Assembly (NCBI GenBank): GCA_026394055.1
Contig: JAPKYZ010000089.1
Span: 43,458 to 107,457 of the forward strand
Direction of reading: 5' to 3'
Origin: Acidobacteriota bacterium
GTDB lineage: Bacteria; Acidobacteriota; Terriglobia; Bryobacterales; Bryobacteraceae
Length of the DNA stretch: 64,000 nt
Part shown: one piece after another, positions 15,328 through 24,540 of the stretch
How the letters are laid out: every line of letters begins with the position of its first letter
Position numbering within the stretch: the first letter of the stretch is position 1
Position numbers and translations under genes: made by a program
Notes under the pieces: model-generated
What the model saw: the letters and a program-made list of their open reading frames with translations, nothing else
Database searches by the model: none
Told to the model about the DNA's origin: nothing

Positions 15328-18300
15328 GCCAAATCGGCGTCCACCTTCCATCAGGCTTTCTCCATTAAACGGGCAGCGGCCCCAGACTCAATTTCGCGGC
15401 TGGTACACGGCCTTCTGCTGGCATTTGCACCTTTGGTAATAATGGCGCAAACGCCCAATACCGCCACGCTGATCGTGGAAGTGGTGGATCAGACCGGTGC
15501 CGCCGTTCGCGACGCGGCCGTGGTGGTCACCAACCCGTCCAGCGGAGCCTCGCGCCAGGCGCTGTCGGCGAGCGACGGGCGGTCTGTGTTTCCGGCACTT
15601 TCGCTAAGTGGACGCTACAGCGTCGCCGTCGCCAAAGCCGGCTTTGAAAGCCAGCAGCAGCCGGACCTGACGTTGCGGGCGGCGGAAACGGCCACCGTTC
15701 GCATCAAGCTTCAAACCGGACCCCAGCGCGCGGAAGTCACCGTCTATGGCACTGCCGAGGGCGTGCGGGAAAGTCCGCAGATTGGCCGCCGGATGGACAG
15801 CTCCCAGATTGACCAGACCCCCATCTTGGGCCGCAAGGTGACCACGCTGCCCTTGTTCAATGCCGCCTTCCGTCAAGCCAAGGGCACGGGCGACCTTTTC
15901 GTCAACGCCACTTACTTTGTGACCGGCGTGGGCGGGCGGCGCCAAAGCACGGTTACTTTGGATGGCGCCAACAATGACGAAGCCTGGGGACGCCAGACCA
16001 TGATTGCCACTGTGCCCGTGGGCGCGATTCAGGAGATGACGGCGCTCTCGAACGCCTTCTCGGCCGAGTTCGGCTGGACGGCGGGGCCCGCGCTGAACAT
16101 CGTCACCAAATCCGGCACCAACCAACTGCATGGCGAGGCGCTCTACATGAACCGCCCCGGCGAGATGCAGGCCAAGTCACTGTCGACCACCGGCTTCTGT
16201 CCGCCGTCGATCCCCAGTTGCGTGACGCCTTCGACACTGCAATCCATCAGCCCGGTGAACATTCCGGATGCCTTGCAGCAGCTGTCCGGATCGCTGGGTG
16301 GCGCGCTCATCAAGAACCGGACGTTCTTTTTTGCCAGCGGCGACCTGACGCGGCAGGATCGCACGGCCTATTTGTCGAACGCCCTACCGGCGTTTCTGCT
16401 CCCCTCAAATGGGCAGCTTGATTACGCCGGCCATTACCGGCAGGGTTTGCTGAATGCGCGGCTCGACCACAAGCTGACGGCCCGTCAGACGCTGATGTTC
16501 CGGGTGAATGCGGATGGCTTCTATGACGACAATCCGCAGGATGCGGTGGGCGGCACCAATGCGCCCAGCGTGGCGCGCAAGTACTCCCGCCAATCGGTGA
16601 CCGGACAGGTGAACCACACCGCCGTCATCTCGCCCAACCTCTTGAATGAAGCGCGCCTGGCGGTACTGAATGGCGACCCGGTCACCCGTTGGGAAGCGAA
16701 GAATCTTTCGACGGCTTATACCCGCGCCGGGGCGGTGCCGTTCACTCTCGGCCAATCGCGGCTGTCGAACCTCCGCGGCCGGCAGATCCAGCTCTCCGAT
16801 ACGCTTTCCTGGTCTCGGGGACGGCACTACTTAAAGGTGGGCGGCAGCATCATTCGCCATAATTCGGCGGGTACGGGCAGCGAGCCGGGCACCGCCGTCC
16901 TGGGCACATTCACCTTCCGCAACACCTCGACCGCACCGTTTGACCAGTTGACCCTCGCTGACGTGCAGCAGTACACGCAGCCCATCAATTTCGGCATCTC
17001 CAGCTACGACTTGACACAGTGGCTGTTCACCGGCTTCGTGCAGGACAGCATCCGGCTGCGGTCCGACTTCACGCTGGAGTTGGGGCTTCGGTACGACCGG
17101 CAAACGTTGACCGGTGCGATGAAGAACGTCGCCCCTCGCGCCGGGTTCGCCTGGCATCCACGCGGCGATTCGCGCCTCGTGATCCGGGGCGGCTATGGCA
17201 TGTACTACACGCAGATCCGCTCCAATCTGGCGGCCAGCTATCTGGTGAATGGCCTGGACGGCTTGACCACGTACACCGCGGTTCCCGGGCAGTTGGGATT
17301 CCCCACGTGCTTGACCGGAGCCTGCCTGCCGCTGGCCTTTGATCCGCGGACGCTGGCAGCATCTCAGCTACCGGCGCGCGACATCACCATAGGAGCCGGC
17401 CAGCGGCAGTTCTACCAGACGCAGTTTGCCCGCTATGGGCTCGACTTCGGCCGCTTGCCGAACTACCCGGATCGCCTGGACAATCCGCGCAGCCAGGTGG
17501 TCTCGATTGGCGTGGAGCGGGAGGTGGTGAAGGGATTTTTTGCCGCCGCCGACTATGTCCATCAACACGTCAGCGGACTGGACCGTGCGGTCGACCTGAA
17601 TGCGCCCACACCTTTTGACCGCACCGCTCCGGGTCAAGTCCGCAGCGTGGCCGCCGCCAATTTGACGCGCCCCATCCTGCCCGTCAACGGCGGCATCCGG
17701 CAGGTGAACGTGCTGACGAATTGGGGTGTGGCGGACTACGACGGTTTGCAGACCCAGTTCAGCTACCGCGGACATCGCCGCATCTACGCCGCGGTCAGCT
17801 ATTCGCTGGCCAAGGCGACCAACACCAGCGAGCCGGACGGCAACGGGATTGGTCCCAATGAGCCGTCCGTCACCGAGTTGGGTGAAGTGGAGCGGGGCCC
17901 CAGCCTGCTGGACCAGCGCCATCGGGCCGTGGTCACGCTAAGCTACCGGCTGCCCTGGAGCCTGACGGCGGGCACGGTTTCTCAGTTCGCTTCGCCCCGT
18001 TCGGTGAGCGCCACCACCGGCGTTGACAACAATGGCGATGGCGTCAACAACGACCGGCCGGTGGTCAACGGCAAGATCCTGGGCCGCTCCACCTTTCGCG
18101 GCACGCCCACGCAGGACGTGGGCCTGTTCGTCGAAAGCCGGATCCGGGTAACGGAGCGCGCCGGGCTGCTGCTGCGCCTGGAAGGCTTCAACCTCTTCAA
18201 CCACGGCAACTTTTTAGGCCGCGGGCAGACGATCTACGGCGATGCGGCCACACCCAACCCCACTTTTGGGCAGTTTGTCGCCGCGGGCACCGCCGCCACC

Positions 18301-18369
18301 GCCATCCCGGCGTTCGCCAACATCGATCCGCCGCGGATGTTCCAGTTGCAGGCGCGGTTTACGTTTTAG
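15325..18369 (+). CDS. TonB-dependent receptor-like outer-membrane protein with carboxypeptidase regulatory-like domain (Oar-like)
   Basis: A 1014-residue outer-membrane protein. A signal peptide ends near residue 41 (FAPLVIMAQ), a carboxypeptidase-regulatory-like beta domain spans ~47-130 (EVVDQTGAAVRDAAVVVTN), a plug domain ~150-265 (SNAFSAEFGWTAGPALNIVTKSGTN) and the rest is a 22-strand-type barrel ending in LQARFTF with a terminal aromatic residue. This architecture is expanded in Acidobacteriota and is related to Myxococcus Oar. It probably imports or exports large substrates or assembles at the surface; the ligand is unknown and no partner lipoprotein gene is adjacent. Confidence 0.92.
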   Translation: MAKSASTFHQAFSIKRAAAPDSISRLVHGLLLAFAPLVIMAQTPNTATLIVEVVDQTGAAVRDAAVVVTNPSSGASRQALSASDGRSVFPALSLSGRYSVAVAKAGFESQQQPDLTLRAAETATVRIKLQTGPQRAEVTVYGTAEGVRESPQIGRRMDSSQIDQTPILGRKVTTLPLFNAAFRQAKGTGDLFVNATYFVTGVGGRRQSTVTLDGANNDEAWGRQTMIATVPVGAIQEMTALSNAFSAEFGWTAGPALNIVTKSGTNQLHGEALYMNRPGEMQAKSLSTTGFCPPSIPSCVTPSTLQSISPVNIPDALQQLSGSLGGALIKNRTFFFASGDLTRQDRTAYLSNALPAFLLPSNGQLDYAGHYRQGLLNARLDHKLTARQTLMFRVNADGFYDDNPQDAVGGTNAPSVARKYSRQSVTGQVNHTAVISPNLLNEARLAVLNGDPVTRWEAKNLSTAYTRAGAVPFTLGQSRLSNLRGRQIQLSDTLSWSRGRHYLKVGGSIIRHNSAGTGSEPGTAVLGTFTFRNTSTAPFDQLTLADVQQYTQPINFGISSYDLTQWLFTGFVQDSIRLRSDFTLELGLRYDRQTLTGAMKNVAPRAGFAWHPRGDSRLVIRGGYGMYYTQIRSNLAASYLVNGLDGLTTYTAVPGQLGFPTCLTGACLPLAFDPRTLAASQLPARDITIGAGQRQFYQTQFARYGLDFGRLPNYPDRLDNPRSQVVSIGVEREVVKGFFAAADYVHQHVSGLDRAVDLNAPTPFDRTAPGQVRSVAAANLTRPILPVNGGIRQVNVLTNWGVADYDGLQTQFSYRGHRRIYAAVSYSLAKATNTSEPDGNGIGPNEPSVTELGEVERGPSLLDQRHRAVVTLSYRLPWSLTAGTVSQFASPRSVSATTGVDNNGDGVNNDRPVVNGKILGRSTFRGTPTQDVGLFVESRIRVTERAGLLLRLEGFNLFNHGNFLGRGQTIYGDAATPNPTFGQFVAAGTAATAIPAFANIDPPRMFQLQARFTF

Positions 18370-18384
18370 GCCAGCCCCAAAAGC

Positions 18385-18415
18385 AGAAGGGGCACCGTAG
18401 CGGGTGCCCCCTTCT
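18385..18415. terminator. Strong hairpin terminator between convergent genes
   Basis: agaaggggcacc pairs with ggtgcccccttct around a six-base loop, a 12-bp stem with one bulged base. It lies 15 bases after the receptor stop and before the convergent secreted-protein gene, so it can serve both strands. The T-run is weak (cttctcttc). Confidence 0.7.
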
Positions 18416-18481
18416 CTTCGCTTGCTGACCTTTCATCACCCCAGTCGCGCGGGCGGCTCAAGCTGTTGATCGACTGGTGGA

Positions 18482-19384
18482 CTAGAACAGCTCCGGCGGC
18501 GGGGGAGGGCCTTTGCGTTCCAGCATCCGGAGGTTGACGCCGCCGGAGGGTTCTTCCACCTTGTAGTCGGCCGGCACTTCGAACAAGCTGCGCGGCTGCT
18601 CACCACGGCGGACGTTGGTGGTGCGGTTGGTGGAGTCGCCAAAGCGCGGGTCGGTGCGCTTGGAGAGGATGGTGGTCTTCAGCTCATCCGAGAACCAGCT
18701 TTCGAACACGGAGTTGATCGGACGGTCGTTGCCGATCTTGCCGGCCGGGATGCTGACGGTGCGGCGGGTGCCGGTGACGGCCACGCCTTCCATCATTTGC
18801 TTACCCAGCTGTTCCACCGTGCCGGGCTCGTCCCCGGCCGGTCCGGCCAATACGCGCTGCGTGATGTTGACCGTCCTTTTGCCTTCACTGGGTGCGGCGG
18901 TCATGACGCGCACGGAGCTGGTCCCCGCGGCGCCTTCGGAGAACTTGGGCAGGGAGAACTTGTGCGCGGTCTTCGCCTTGGGGTTCAGCATGTAGTGGAC
19001 GGAGGCGACCGGGTCATCAATCATGATCACGTCGCCGCCAATCTCGCGGCGCGTGCGGCCTTCAGAATCGCGGTAGAAATTCTGCGAGGACTTGTTGACG
19101 ATGCGATTGCCATCCCCCAGCATCTGAGTATCTTCGGAAATGATTTCGGCCGAATACGGCGCGCCTTTCACCGCCCCCATCGGGCCAACCATATCAGCGC
19201 GGACCATCCCGACCGTCTCCGCACCGGCGATGCCCGCAATGGCCGGCATCGCGCTGCGGAAAAGGACCACATCCTCACCCGCGCCGGCACCTGGTCCATC
19301 GACGCGCACTTCGAACTTTTTGGCTGGGGTCCCTTGCCCCAATACGGCCGCCGCGGCGGCTAGACACACGAGTAGTACTTTCAT
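18482..19384 (-). CDS. Secreted protein of unknown function
   Basis: A 300-residue protein with a clear signal peptide (MKVLLVCLAAAAAVLGQ) and no recognised domain. The middle has a pattern seen in many acidobacterial exported proteins: APYSAEIISEDTQMLGDGNRI, then YRDSEGRTRRE and an aspartate-rich IMIDDPVASVHYMLNP; the C-terminus is proline-rich (GPPPPPELF). ATG 19384 is chosen because gaaggga stands upstream and the signal begins there; an in-frame codon at 19411 would add nine residues. It lies just downstream of an ECF sigma/anti-sigma pair and may belong to the same regulon or operon. Confidence 0.7.
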   Translation of the reverse strand: MKVLLVCLAAAAAVLGQGTPAKKFEVRVDGPGAGAGEDVVLFRSAMPAIAGIAGAETVGMVRADMVGPMGAVKGAPYSAEIISEDTQMLGDGNRIVNKSSQNFYRDSEGRTRREIGGDVIMIDDPVASVHYMLNPKAKTAHKFSLPKFSEGAAGTSSVRVMTAAPSEGKRTVNITQRVLAGPAGDEPGTVEQLGKQMMEGVAVTGTRRTVSIPAGKIGNDRPINSVFESWFSDELKTTILSKRTDPRFGDSTNRTTNVRRGEQPRSLFEVPADYKVEEPSGGVNLRMLERKGPPPPPELF

Positions 19385-19421
19385 CTGAAATTCCCTTCGT
19401 CCTTTAATCAACTCACTGAAA

Positions 19422-19880
19422 CTAGTGGACCGTGCTGACGAACCGGATCGCCCGCGCCGTTCCTTCTTGACCCAACAAAACTTCGGCGTCCACCCGGTCG
19501 CTGAGCAGCTCCGGGTTCACCGGCAACCCAAACTGCCGCATGGTGGCGCGGGGAACGCGCACCCGCATCACCGTGCCCTGCGGAGCCATGCCCACCGCCC
19601 CGGCATCGAGCGCATAGAAATCCGTGTAGACCTCCTGCAACACCGCCGGTGCCGTTGCGCGGGCCGGCGTCCGGGTTGGCTTGGGCGCCCAGAAGACCAG
19701 CGCCGCCGCAGCCGCCGCCACGGCCAGGCCGGGCCACCACCAGAAGCGGCTGGACGCGGCAGCGGACTTTTCGGCCTGATCGAGTTCAGCCCGATAGAGC
19801 AGGCGCAAGCGCTGTTCCATCTCCGGCGGACAGCCCGGCGTCGCGCGCCCCAGTTCCTTCACCAACTCCTGCGGCGTCAT
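19422..19880 (-). CDS. Membrane protein, likely anti-sigma factor partner of the ECF sigma
   Basis: A 152-residue protein with a short N-terminal cytoplasmic helical region (~1-45), one transmembrane helix (WWWPGLAVAAAAAALVFWAP, ~46-66) and a periplasmic tail. It has no HxxxCxxC zinc-binding anti-sigma motif, so the anti-sigma role is inferred from gene order: the ATG overlaps the sigma-factor stop (ATGA, 19877-19880). The tail contains VRVPRATMRQFGLPV and AEVLLGQEGTARAIRFV, resembling tails found on other acidobacterial sigma partners. ggagaaaagg precedes the start. Confidence 0.65.
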   Translation of the reverse strand: MTPQELVKELGRATPGCPPEMEQRLRLLYRAELDQAEKSAAASSRFWWWPGLAVAAAAAALVFWAPKPTRTPARATAPAVLQEVYTDFYALDAGAVGMAPQGTVMRVRVPRATMRQFGLPVNPELLSDRVDAEVLLGQEGTARAIRFVSTVH

Positions 19881-20473
19881 ACTGACCTTTTCTCCACCAA
19901 GGGGTATTGGTCCGCAAAGCGTGACCGGAGCCGCTCCACCAGGATCTGCCGGCCGCGATTCAAGCGGGACCGGACCGTGCCAACGGGGCACTTCAAAATA
20001 CGCGCTGCTTCGGTGTAGCTCATCTCTTCCATGTCGCACAACAACACCGCTTCACGGTAGACCTGCGGCAGTTGGCCGATGGCCACCCGCACCGCCTCTT
20101 CCCGCTCCGCCTGCGCCAGATCGTCCAGCACCGCCGGAGCCACGGGGATCTCATCGCTCAACTCCAGCGCCGGAGCGCTCTCCCAGCCGCGGTGCACCAG
20201 GTTGCGGGCGATGCCGAACAGGTACGCCCGCTCGTCCGTCATGCCGGATTTCCCGAGCAGCGTCACTGATTTCCGCAGCAGCGTCACAAAGGCTTCCTGC
20301 ACCACTTCCTCGGCCGTATGGGCGTTTCCGGTCATGTGATACACGAATCGGTAGAGCCCGCGTTGATGCTGGCGGTAGAGCGCAATGAACGCTTGCTCGT
20401 CCCTCAAGTGAGTAGTCCGGCGAAGGGGGCAAATGGTTCCAGAATATTTTTTGACCCGCGCGTCTGGTACCAA
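19877..20473 (-). CDS. ECF-type RNA polymerase sigma factor
   Basis: Up to 198 residues. Region 2 is DEQAFIALYRQHQRGLYRFVYHMTG followed by AEEVVQEAFVTLL, and region 4 is IGQLPQVYREAVLLCDMEEMSYTEAARIL ending in VGTVRSRLNRGR, a helix-turn-helix that reads the -35 box. Both possible starts are TTG: 20473, or 20407 which begins directly before region 2 (176 residues) and lies after a GGAACC element (20440-20435) that resembles an ECF -35 motif. If that element is the gene's own promoter, 20407 is the true start and the gene is autoregulated. Likely controls envelope-related genes through the downstream membrane protein. Confidence 0.88.
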   Translation of the reverse strand: MVPDARVKKYSGTICPLRRTTHLRDEQAFIALYRQHQRGLYRFVYHMTGNAHTAEEVVQEAFVTLLRKSVTLLGKSGMTDERAYLFGIARNLVHRGWESAPALELSDEIPVAPAVLDDLAQAEREEAVRVAIGQLPQVYREAVLLCDMEEMSYTEAARILKCPVGTVRSRLNRGRQILVERLRSRFADQYPLVEKRSV

Positions 20474-20518
20474 ACCGGGGCCTGTCCACTTCCGCCGTCA
20501 CCTGGATTCGTGATACCA

Positions 20519-21787
20519 ATGAAAGCCATGTCAATCTCGCGGGACCGCATCTGGCACACCACCCAATGGGGTATCTGGATGCTGGCCATCTCCGTCTTTC
20601 TAAATTACGTCGATCGTGGCGCGCTTTCCATGGCCATGCCGCAAATGAAGGGCGAACTGGGGCTGAACAACGAGAATCTGGGCCGCCTGGCCTCGGCGTT
20701 CTTCTGGACCTACGCCCTGCTCCAAGTGCCCGCCGGCTGGCTGGTGGACCGGTTTGATGTCAAGTGGGTGTTGGGTATCGGCTTCGCCATCTGGACGGCG
20801 GCCACCGGCCTGACGGGCCTGGCTGCTGACTTTGCCAGCCTGCTGTTCTTGCGGCTGATTCTGGGGATTGGCGAAAGCGTCGCCTACCCCGCCTACTCGG
20901 CCATCATCGCCACCCGATTCCCGCCGGACAAACGCGGACTGCCGAATGCGCTGATCGATGCCTTCTCCAAGATGGGCCCCGCGCTGTCGACACTGCTGGG
21001 CGGCCTGATGGTGGCCGGTTTGGGCTGGCGGTTTCTGTTCATCGCCATGGGCTTGGGTGGGCTTCTGTGGTTGTTGCCGTGGGCCGTGTGGCGGTCCAAG
21101 GAACAAGGCCCGCCCCGGGCGGCCGTGGCCAGCGTGGGCTTTTTAACCATCTTGAAGAAGCGCGAATGCTGGGGCACGTTCTTCGGCTTGTTTGCCCTGA
21201 ACTATGCCTGGTACTTCCTGATCTTCTGGTTCCCGCCGTACCTGGTGATGCAGCGCGGGTTCTCGCAGGAGAAGATGGCCGTGCTGGGGTCCATTCCGTT
21301 CTGGCTGCTGGGCGCGTCCAGCATGACCACCGGTTGGCTGTCGGACCGCCTGATCAGCCGCGGCCGCTCGGCCACGCTCATCCGCAAGAGCTTCATGTGT
21401 GGTGGCCTTTACGGCGTCGCGGCGCTGCTATTGTTCGCCACCAACCCCGATCCGGTGATCGCGCTGGGGGTGGTGATGCTGGCGGGCATCTCCATGGGTT
21501 TCGCGTCGTCCAACAACTGGGCGATCACGCAAACCTTGGCCGGGCGCGAGGCCGCCGGGCGATGGACCGGTTTGCAGAATGGCTTTGGGAATCTGGGCGG
21601 CGTGGTCAGCACGTGGCTGACGGGTTTCGCCGTCGATATGACCGGCAACTTCTCGGCCGCATTCGCCGTCACGGCCGGGGTGCTGGTGGTGGGGACAACG
21701 CTCTACCTGCTGCTGATTCCGCGCGTCGCGCCCATCAACTGGGCCGGTCAGCAGCGAGAAGCAGCGACTGGCCAAGCGGCAAATTGA
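20519..21787 (+). CDS. MFS transporter, hexuronate/ACS-like family
   Basis: A 422-residue, 12-helix major facilitator protein. Helix 1 has FLNYVDRGALSMAMPQM, the inter-helix loop is GWLVDRFDVKWVLG, helix 4 has ILGIGESVAYPAYSAII with FPPDKRGLPNALID after it, and the second half carries GWLSDRLISRG. This is the anion:cation symporter branch that takes up sugar acids or organic anions. ATG 20519 or 20528 are possible; the in-frame codons further upstream overlap the divergent sigma-factor gene. The 3' end overlaps the convergent methyltransferase by 53 bases. It is a distant relative of the transporter at the left edge. Confidence 0.88.
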   Translation: MKAMSISRDRIWHTTQWGIWMLAISVFLNYVDRGALSMAMPQMKGELGLNNENLGRLASAFFWTYALLQVPAGWLVDRFDVKWVLGIGFAIWTAATGLTGLAADFASLLFLRLILGIGESVAYPAYSAIIATRFPPDKRGLPNALIDAFSKMGPALSTLLGGLMVAGLGWRFLFIAMGLGGLLWLLPWAVWRSKEQGPPRAAVASVGFLTILKKRECWGTFFGLFALNYAWYFLIFWFPPYLVMQRGFSQEKMAVLGSIPFWLLGASSMTTGWLSDRLISRGRSATLIRKSFMCGGLYGVAALLLFATNPDPVIALGVVMLAGISMGFASSNNWAITQTLAGREAAGRWTGLQNGFGNLGGVVSTWLTGFAVDMTGNFSAAFAVTAGVLVVGTTLYLLLIPRVAPINWAGQQREAATGQAAN

Positions 21788-22472
21788 CGCCTGCCCCGAT
21801 GAGCGGCGCTTCAAGCTTTAGCGGTAGCTCCAGCAATTGATTCAGCCAGGGTGCAATGGGCTCGACTCCGCTGGCCGGGGGGGCGTTCGTCAAGGGCTCC
21901 CAGACGCGGAACTTGAATGCGGCCACGGGCAGCAGTAGCGAGTTGAGGTACGTGGTCCGCAGCACCCGCAGCCCCGCGCGCTCGCAGAGCCATCGCAGTC
22001 GGCCCGTGGTGTAGCGCTGGCGCTCTTCCACAAACATCGAATGGCGGCTGCGCAGCCAGGGAAAGGCCGAGGTCCGCAGCAGCAGGCGGCCACCGGGCTT
22101 CAGGAGCCGGGCAAAATGGCGGAACGCCTGCTCATCCTCGCCGGGCACCAAATGGGCGATCACGTCGAGTGAGACGACGGCATCGAAGGCTTGGTCAGCG
22201 AAAGGCAGATGCCGCAAGTCGGCCTGGGTCTTGCGGCCCAGGCGGCAGTAGCTGAGCCCAGCGTGGCTTAAGTCCGCGGGGAACATCTGCCAGCCAAAGT
22301 GCTGCTCCATCCGCTCCGACATGTAGCCGGTGCCGCAACCGGCCTCGAGCACACGGGCTCCAGCAGGAGGCGCGTAGGGCGCGGCGAAGCGCCAAAAGAT
22401 GCGCTCCATCCCGCGGTACCACCAGAGATCACGTTCGGAGGCGGCGATGTTGGCGAACTCGGCGGGGTTCAC
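21735..22472 (-). CDS. SAM-dependent class I methyltransferase
   Basis: A 245-residue methyltransferase. Motif I is ARVLEAGCGTGYMSERM, followed by the acidic end of strand 2 (MFPADLS), the motif II region DLRHLPFADQAFDAVVSLDVIAHL, and LLKPGGRLLLRT. It is a methyltransf_11/25 type with a C-terminal ~70-residue extension containing a hydrophobic stretch. It is the last gene of a five-gene minus-strand operon with an epimerase, an aminotransferase and a glycosyltransferase, suggesting it methylates a sugar or lipid-linked glycan. The start is GTG 22472, 17 bases after the epimerase stop. Confidence 0.85.
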   Translation of the reverse strand: MNPAEFANIAASERDLWWYRGMERIFWRFAAPYAPPAGARVLEAGCGTGYMSERMEQHFGWQMFPADLSHAGLSYCRLGRKTQADLRHLPFADQAFDAVVSLDVIAHLVPGEDEQAFRHFARLLKPGGRLLLRTSAFPWLRSRHSMFVEERQRYTTGRLRWLCERAGLRVLRTTYLNSLLLPVAAFKFRVWEPLTNAPPASGVEPIAPWLNQLLELPLKLEAPLIGAGVNLPLGQSLLLAADRPS

Positions 22473-22488
22473 GGCTCAAATCACCGCC

Positions 22489-23472
22489 CTATCGTGCCAC
22501 GCTGGCCGCGCTCTGATGCCGGACGTAGTAGGCCAGTGCCTCGCGCATTCCCTGCTCCATGTTCACCTGCGGAGCCCAGCCGGTCGTCGTCCGGAAGAGC
22601 GTCGAATCCGTGTAGTAGCTGCCGATGTCGATCGCCTGCCGTTCCGATGGAAACGGCACCAGCTGAGGTTCCGGCAGACCGGCTACTTCGGCGGAGATGC
22701 CAGCGATCTGGCGCAGCGAGAGCACTTCGCCGCCGCCCACGTTGAAGGCCCGCACGGAGCTTTCCATCAGCCCGGCGCGCAGAAACGCCTCCACGCAATC
22801 ACTGATGTAGAGCGGGTCCCGCAGCTGCTCGCCGTCACCGTAAACCGCCAGCGGGCGGCCCTCGGACATGCGCTTCAAGAAGACGCTCAAGAAGCCCTGG
22901 TTCATGGCCGTAAACGACATGCGCGGGCCGTACACATTCGTGAGACGGAGCACGATGGCGTCCAGATCGCCCTTGCGCGACAGCATCAGGTGGTACTGGG
23001 AGGCGGCGTATTTGTGGACGCCGTTGTAGTCCACCGGATTCACCGGGTGATGCTCATCGACGGGCAGATACTCCGGCACGCCGAACACCTGGCGGGTCGA
23101 CGCATAGACGACGCGCACACCGCGACGCCATTCGCGGCAGGCTTCAAGAAACCGCAGATGGTCGCGCGTGTTCAGGTCCAGGTCACGCTCCGGGTTGAGC
23201 ATGCTCTGGATATGGCTGATCTCACCGGCGATGTTGAAGACGACGTCGGCGGCCATCACGTGGTCCCGCAGGCGCTCCACTTGCCCGATGTTGGCCGCGA
23301 TGACGTAGATGCCGGAGGACGACGGGATGTGGGCGGGGTCGCCACCGCAGCCGGGGACGCAGGGGTCGACCACCGTCACCCGAGCACCTTCAGCGGCCAA
23401 TTGCAGGGCCAGATTACTCCCGATAAAGCCCAGGCCCCCCGTGACCAGGACCCGGCGATTCTTGTAACGCAC
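22489..23472 (-). CDS. NAD-dependent sugar epimerase/dehydratase
   Basis: A 327-residue extended short-chain dehydrogenase. The Rossmann motif is VLVTGGLGFIGSNLA (~8-22), DIIG-like contacts follow, the catalytic serine/threonine lies in YASTRQVFG and the YxxxK pair in YNGVHKYAA; LRLTNVYGPRM is the usual substrate-site motif. It resembles UDP-glucose/UDP-N-acetylglucosamine 4-epimerases and dTDP-glucose dehydratases. The start is GTG 23472, directly abutting the aminotransferase stop (TAAGTG), so translation is coupled. It should provide a nucleotide sugar intermediate for the aminotransferase or the glycosyltransferase of the operon. Confidence 0.88.
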   Translation of the reverse strand: MRYKNRRVLVTGGLGFIGSNLALQLAAEGARVTVVDPCVPGCGGDPAHIPSSSGIYVIAANIGQVERLRDHVMAADVVFNIAGEISHIQSMLNPERDLDLNTRDHLRFLEACREWRRGVRVVYASTRQVFGVPEYLPVDEHHPVNPVDYNGVHKYAASQYHLMLSRKGDLDAIVLRLTNVYGPRMSFTAMNQGFLSVFLKRMSEGRPLAVYGDGEQLRDPLYISDCVEAFLRAGLMESSVRAFNVGGGEVLSLRQIAGISAEVAGLPEPQLVPFPSERQAIDIGSYYTDSTLFRTTTGWAPQVNMEQGMREALAYYVRHQSAASVAR

Positions 23473-24540
23473 TTAATAAAAGCTTCGCACCGTTGCCACT
23501 ACTTCGTCGAGGTCTCCGTCGCTTAAATAAGCATGCAGCGGGAGCGATATGATCTCGCGGGCGGCGCGTTCGGCATGCGGCAGGTCACCGCGCTTCAGGC
23601 CCGCATCGCGGAACGCCGGGTGCAGGTGCAGCGGCCGCGGATAGTGGATGCCGCTGGCGATGCCGTGCTGTTGCAGATGCAGCCGCAATGGGTCACGCCG
23701 CTTGGCCCGTACCACATACAAATGCGCGACACTCCCCGGCACTCGCGCTAGCGGCCGGATGCCCGCGCAGCCTGCCAATCCGGCATCATAGCGGGCGGCC
23801 AACTGGCGGCGGCGCTCATTCCAGGTGGCGAGCTGGGGCAGGAAGGCCCGGAGGTAGCAGGCCTGCATTTCATCCAGGCGCGAGTTGATGCCCTCGACGT
23901 GCGCGATCTGGTCGTTACGGCGGCCCCCGTCGCGGATCTCGCGCAGGCGCTGTGCCAGGCTCGCGTCGTCGGTGACAATCGCTCCGCCATCGCCCAACGC
24001 GCCGAGATTTTTGGTCGGGTAGAAGCTATAGGCCCGCAGGCCACACAACGGCGCACCGTGGGCTTGGCAGGCGTCTTGCAGAATCGGTAGACGGATGCCC
24101 TGGAGCGGCGTCAGATCCAGAGGCTGGCCGTAGAGATGCACGGGCACGATGGCGGCCGTCGTTTGGGTGATGCGCTGCCGGGCGTCATCCAGATCCATCA
24201 GCAGCGTCTCTGGATCAACATCAGCAAACACGGGCCGCGCTCCCGCGGCGCGGATGGCTACACCGGTGAATGGCGCCGTCATCGCGCTGGTCAGCACGTC
24301 GCCCTGCACCCGCAGCGCCCGCAACGCCACCGTGATGGCATCGCTACCGGAGGCGACGCCCACCGCCTCCTTAGCGCCCATCGCAGCGGCGAACTCGCGC
24401 TCAAAAGCCGCCACCTGCGGCCCCAGGATGTAGTGGGACCGCTGGTGCATCTCGGCCAGATGCGCCTGCCAGACGGGCGCCGTCTCGGCGATCGCAGAGG
24501 CTAGATTGGCGAGCGGTATCCGAATTGGACGTGGATCCAT
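23473..24540 (-). CDS. DegT/DnrJ/EryC1/StrS family sugar aminotransferase
   Basis: A 355-residue PLP-dependent enzyme that transfers an amino group to a keto-sugar nucleotide. GVASGSDAITVALRAL is the cofactor phosphate site, D156 in QDACQAHGA contacts the PLP ring nitrogen, and K177 in SFYPTKNLGALGDGG is the Schiff-base lysine. The C-terminal HYPRPLHLHPAF is typical of perosamine/3-amino sugar synthases. Its start overlaps the end of the glycosyltransferase by 40 bases. With the epimerase and methyltransferase it likely makes a modified amino sugar for a surface glycan. Confidence 0.9.
   Translation of the reverse strand: MDPRPIRIPLANLASAIAETAPVWQAHLAEMHQRSHYILGPQVAAFEREFAAAMGAKEAVGVASGSDAITVALRALRVQGDVLTSAMTAPFTGVAIRAAGARPVFADVDPETLLMDLDDARQRITQTTAAIVPVHLYGQPLDLTPLQGIRLPILQDACQAHGAPLCGLRAYSFYPTKNLGALGDGGAIVTDDASLAQRLREIRDGGRRNDQIAHVEGINSRLDEMQACYLRAFLPQLATWNERRRQLAARYDAGLAGCAGIRPLARVPGSVAHLYVVRAKRRDPLRLHLQQHGIASGIHYPRPLHLHPAFRDAGLKRGDLPHAERAAREIISLPLHAYLSDGDLDEVVATVRSFY

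Noticed and set aside
15245..15344. Longer NUDIX protein starting at 15344
   Set aside because: The extra 34 residues overlap the receptor start and its TATAAT box and have no family similarity.
22399..23526. 375-codon plus-strand frame antisense to the epimerase
   Set aside because: The minus-strand epimerase has all catalytic motifs; the antisense frame has none.
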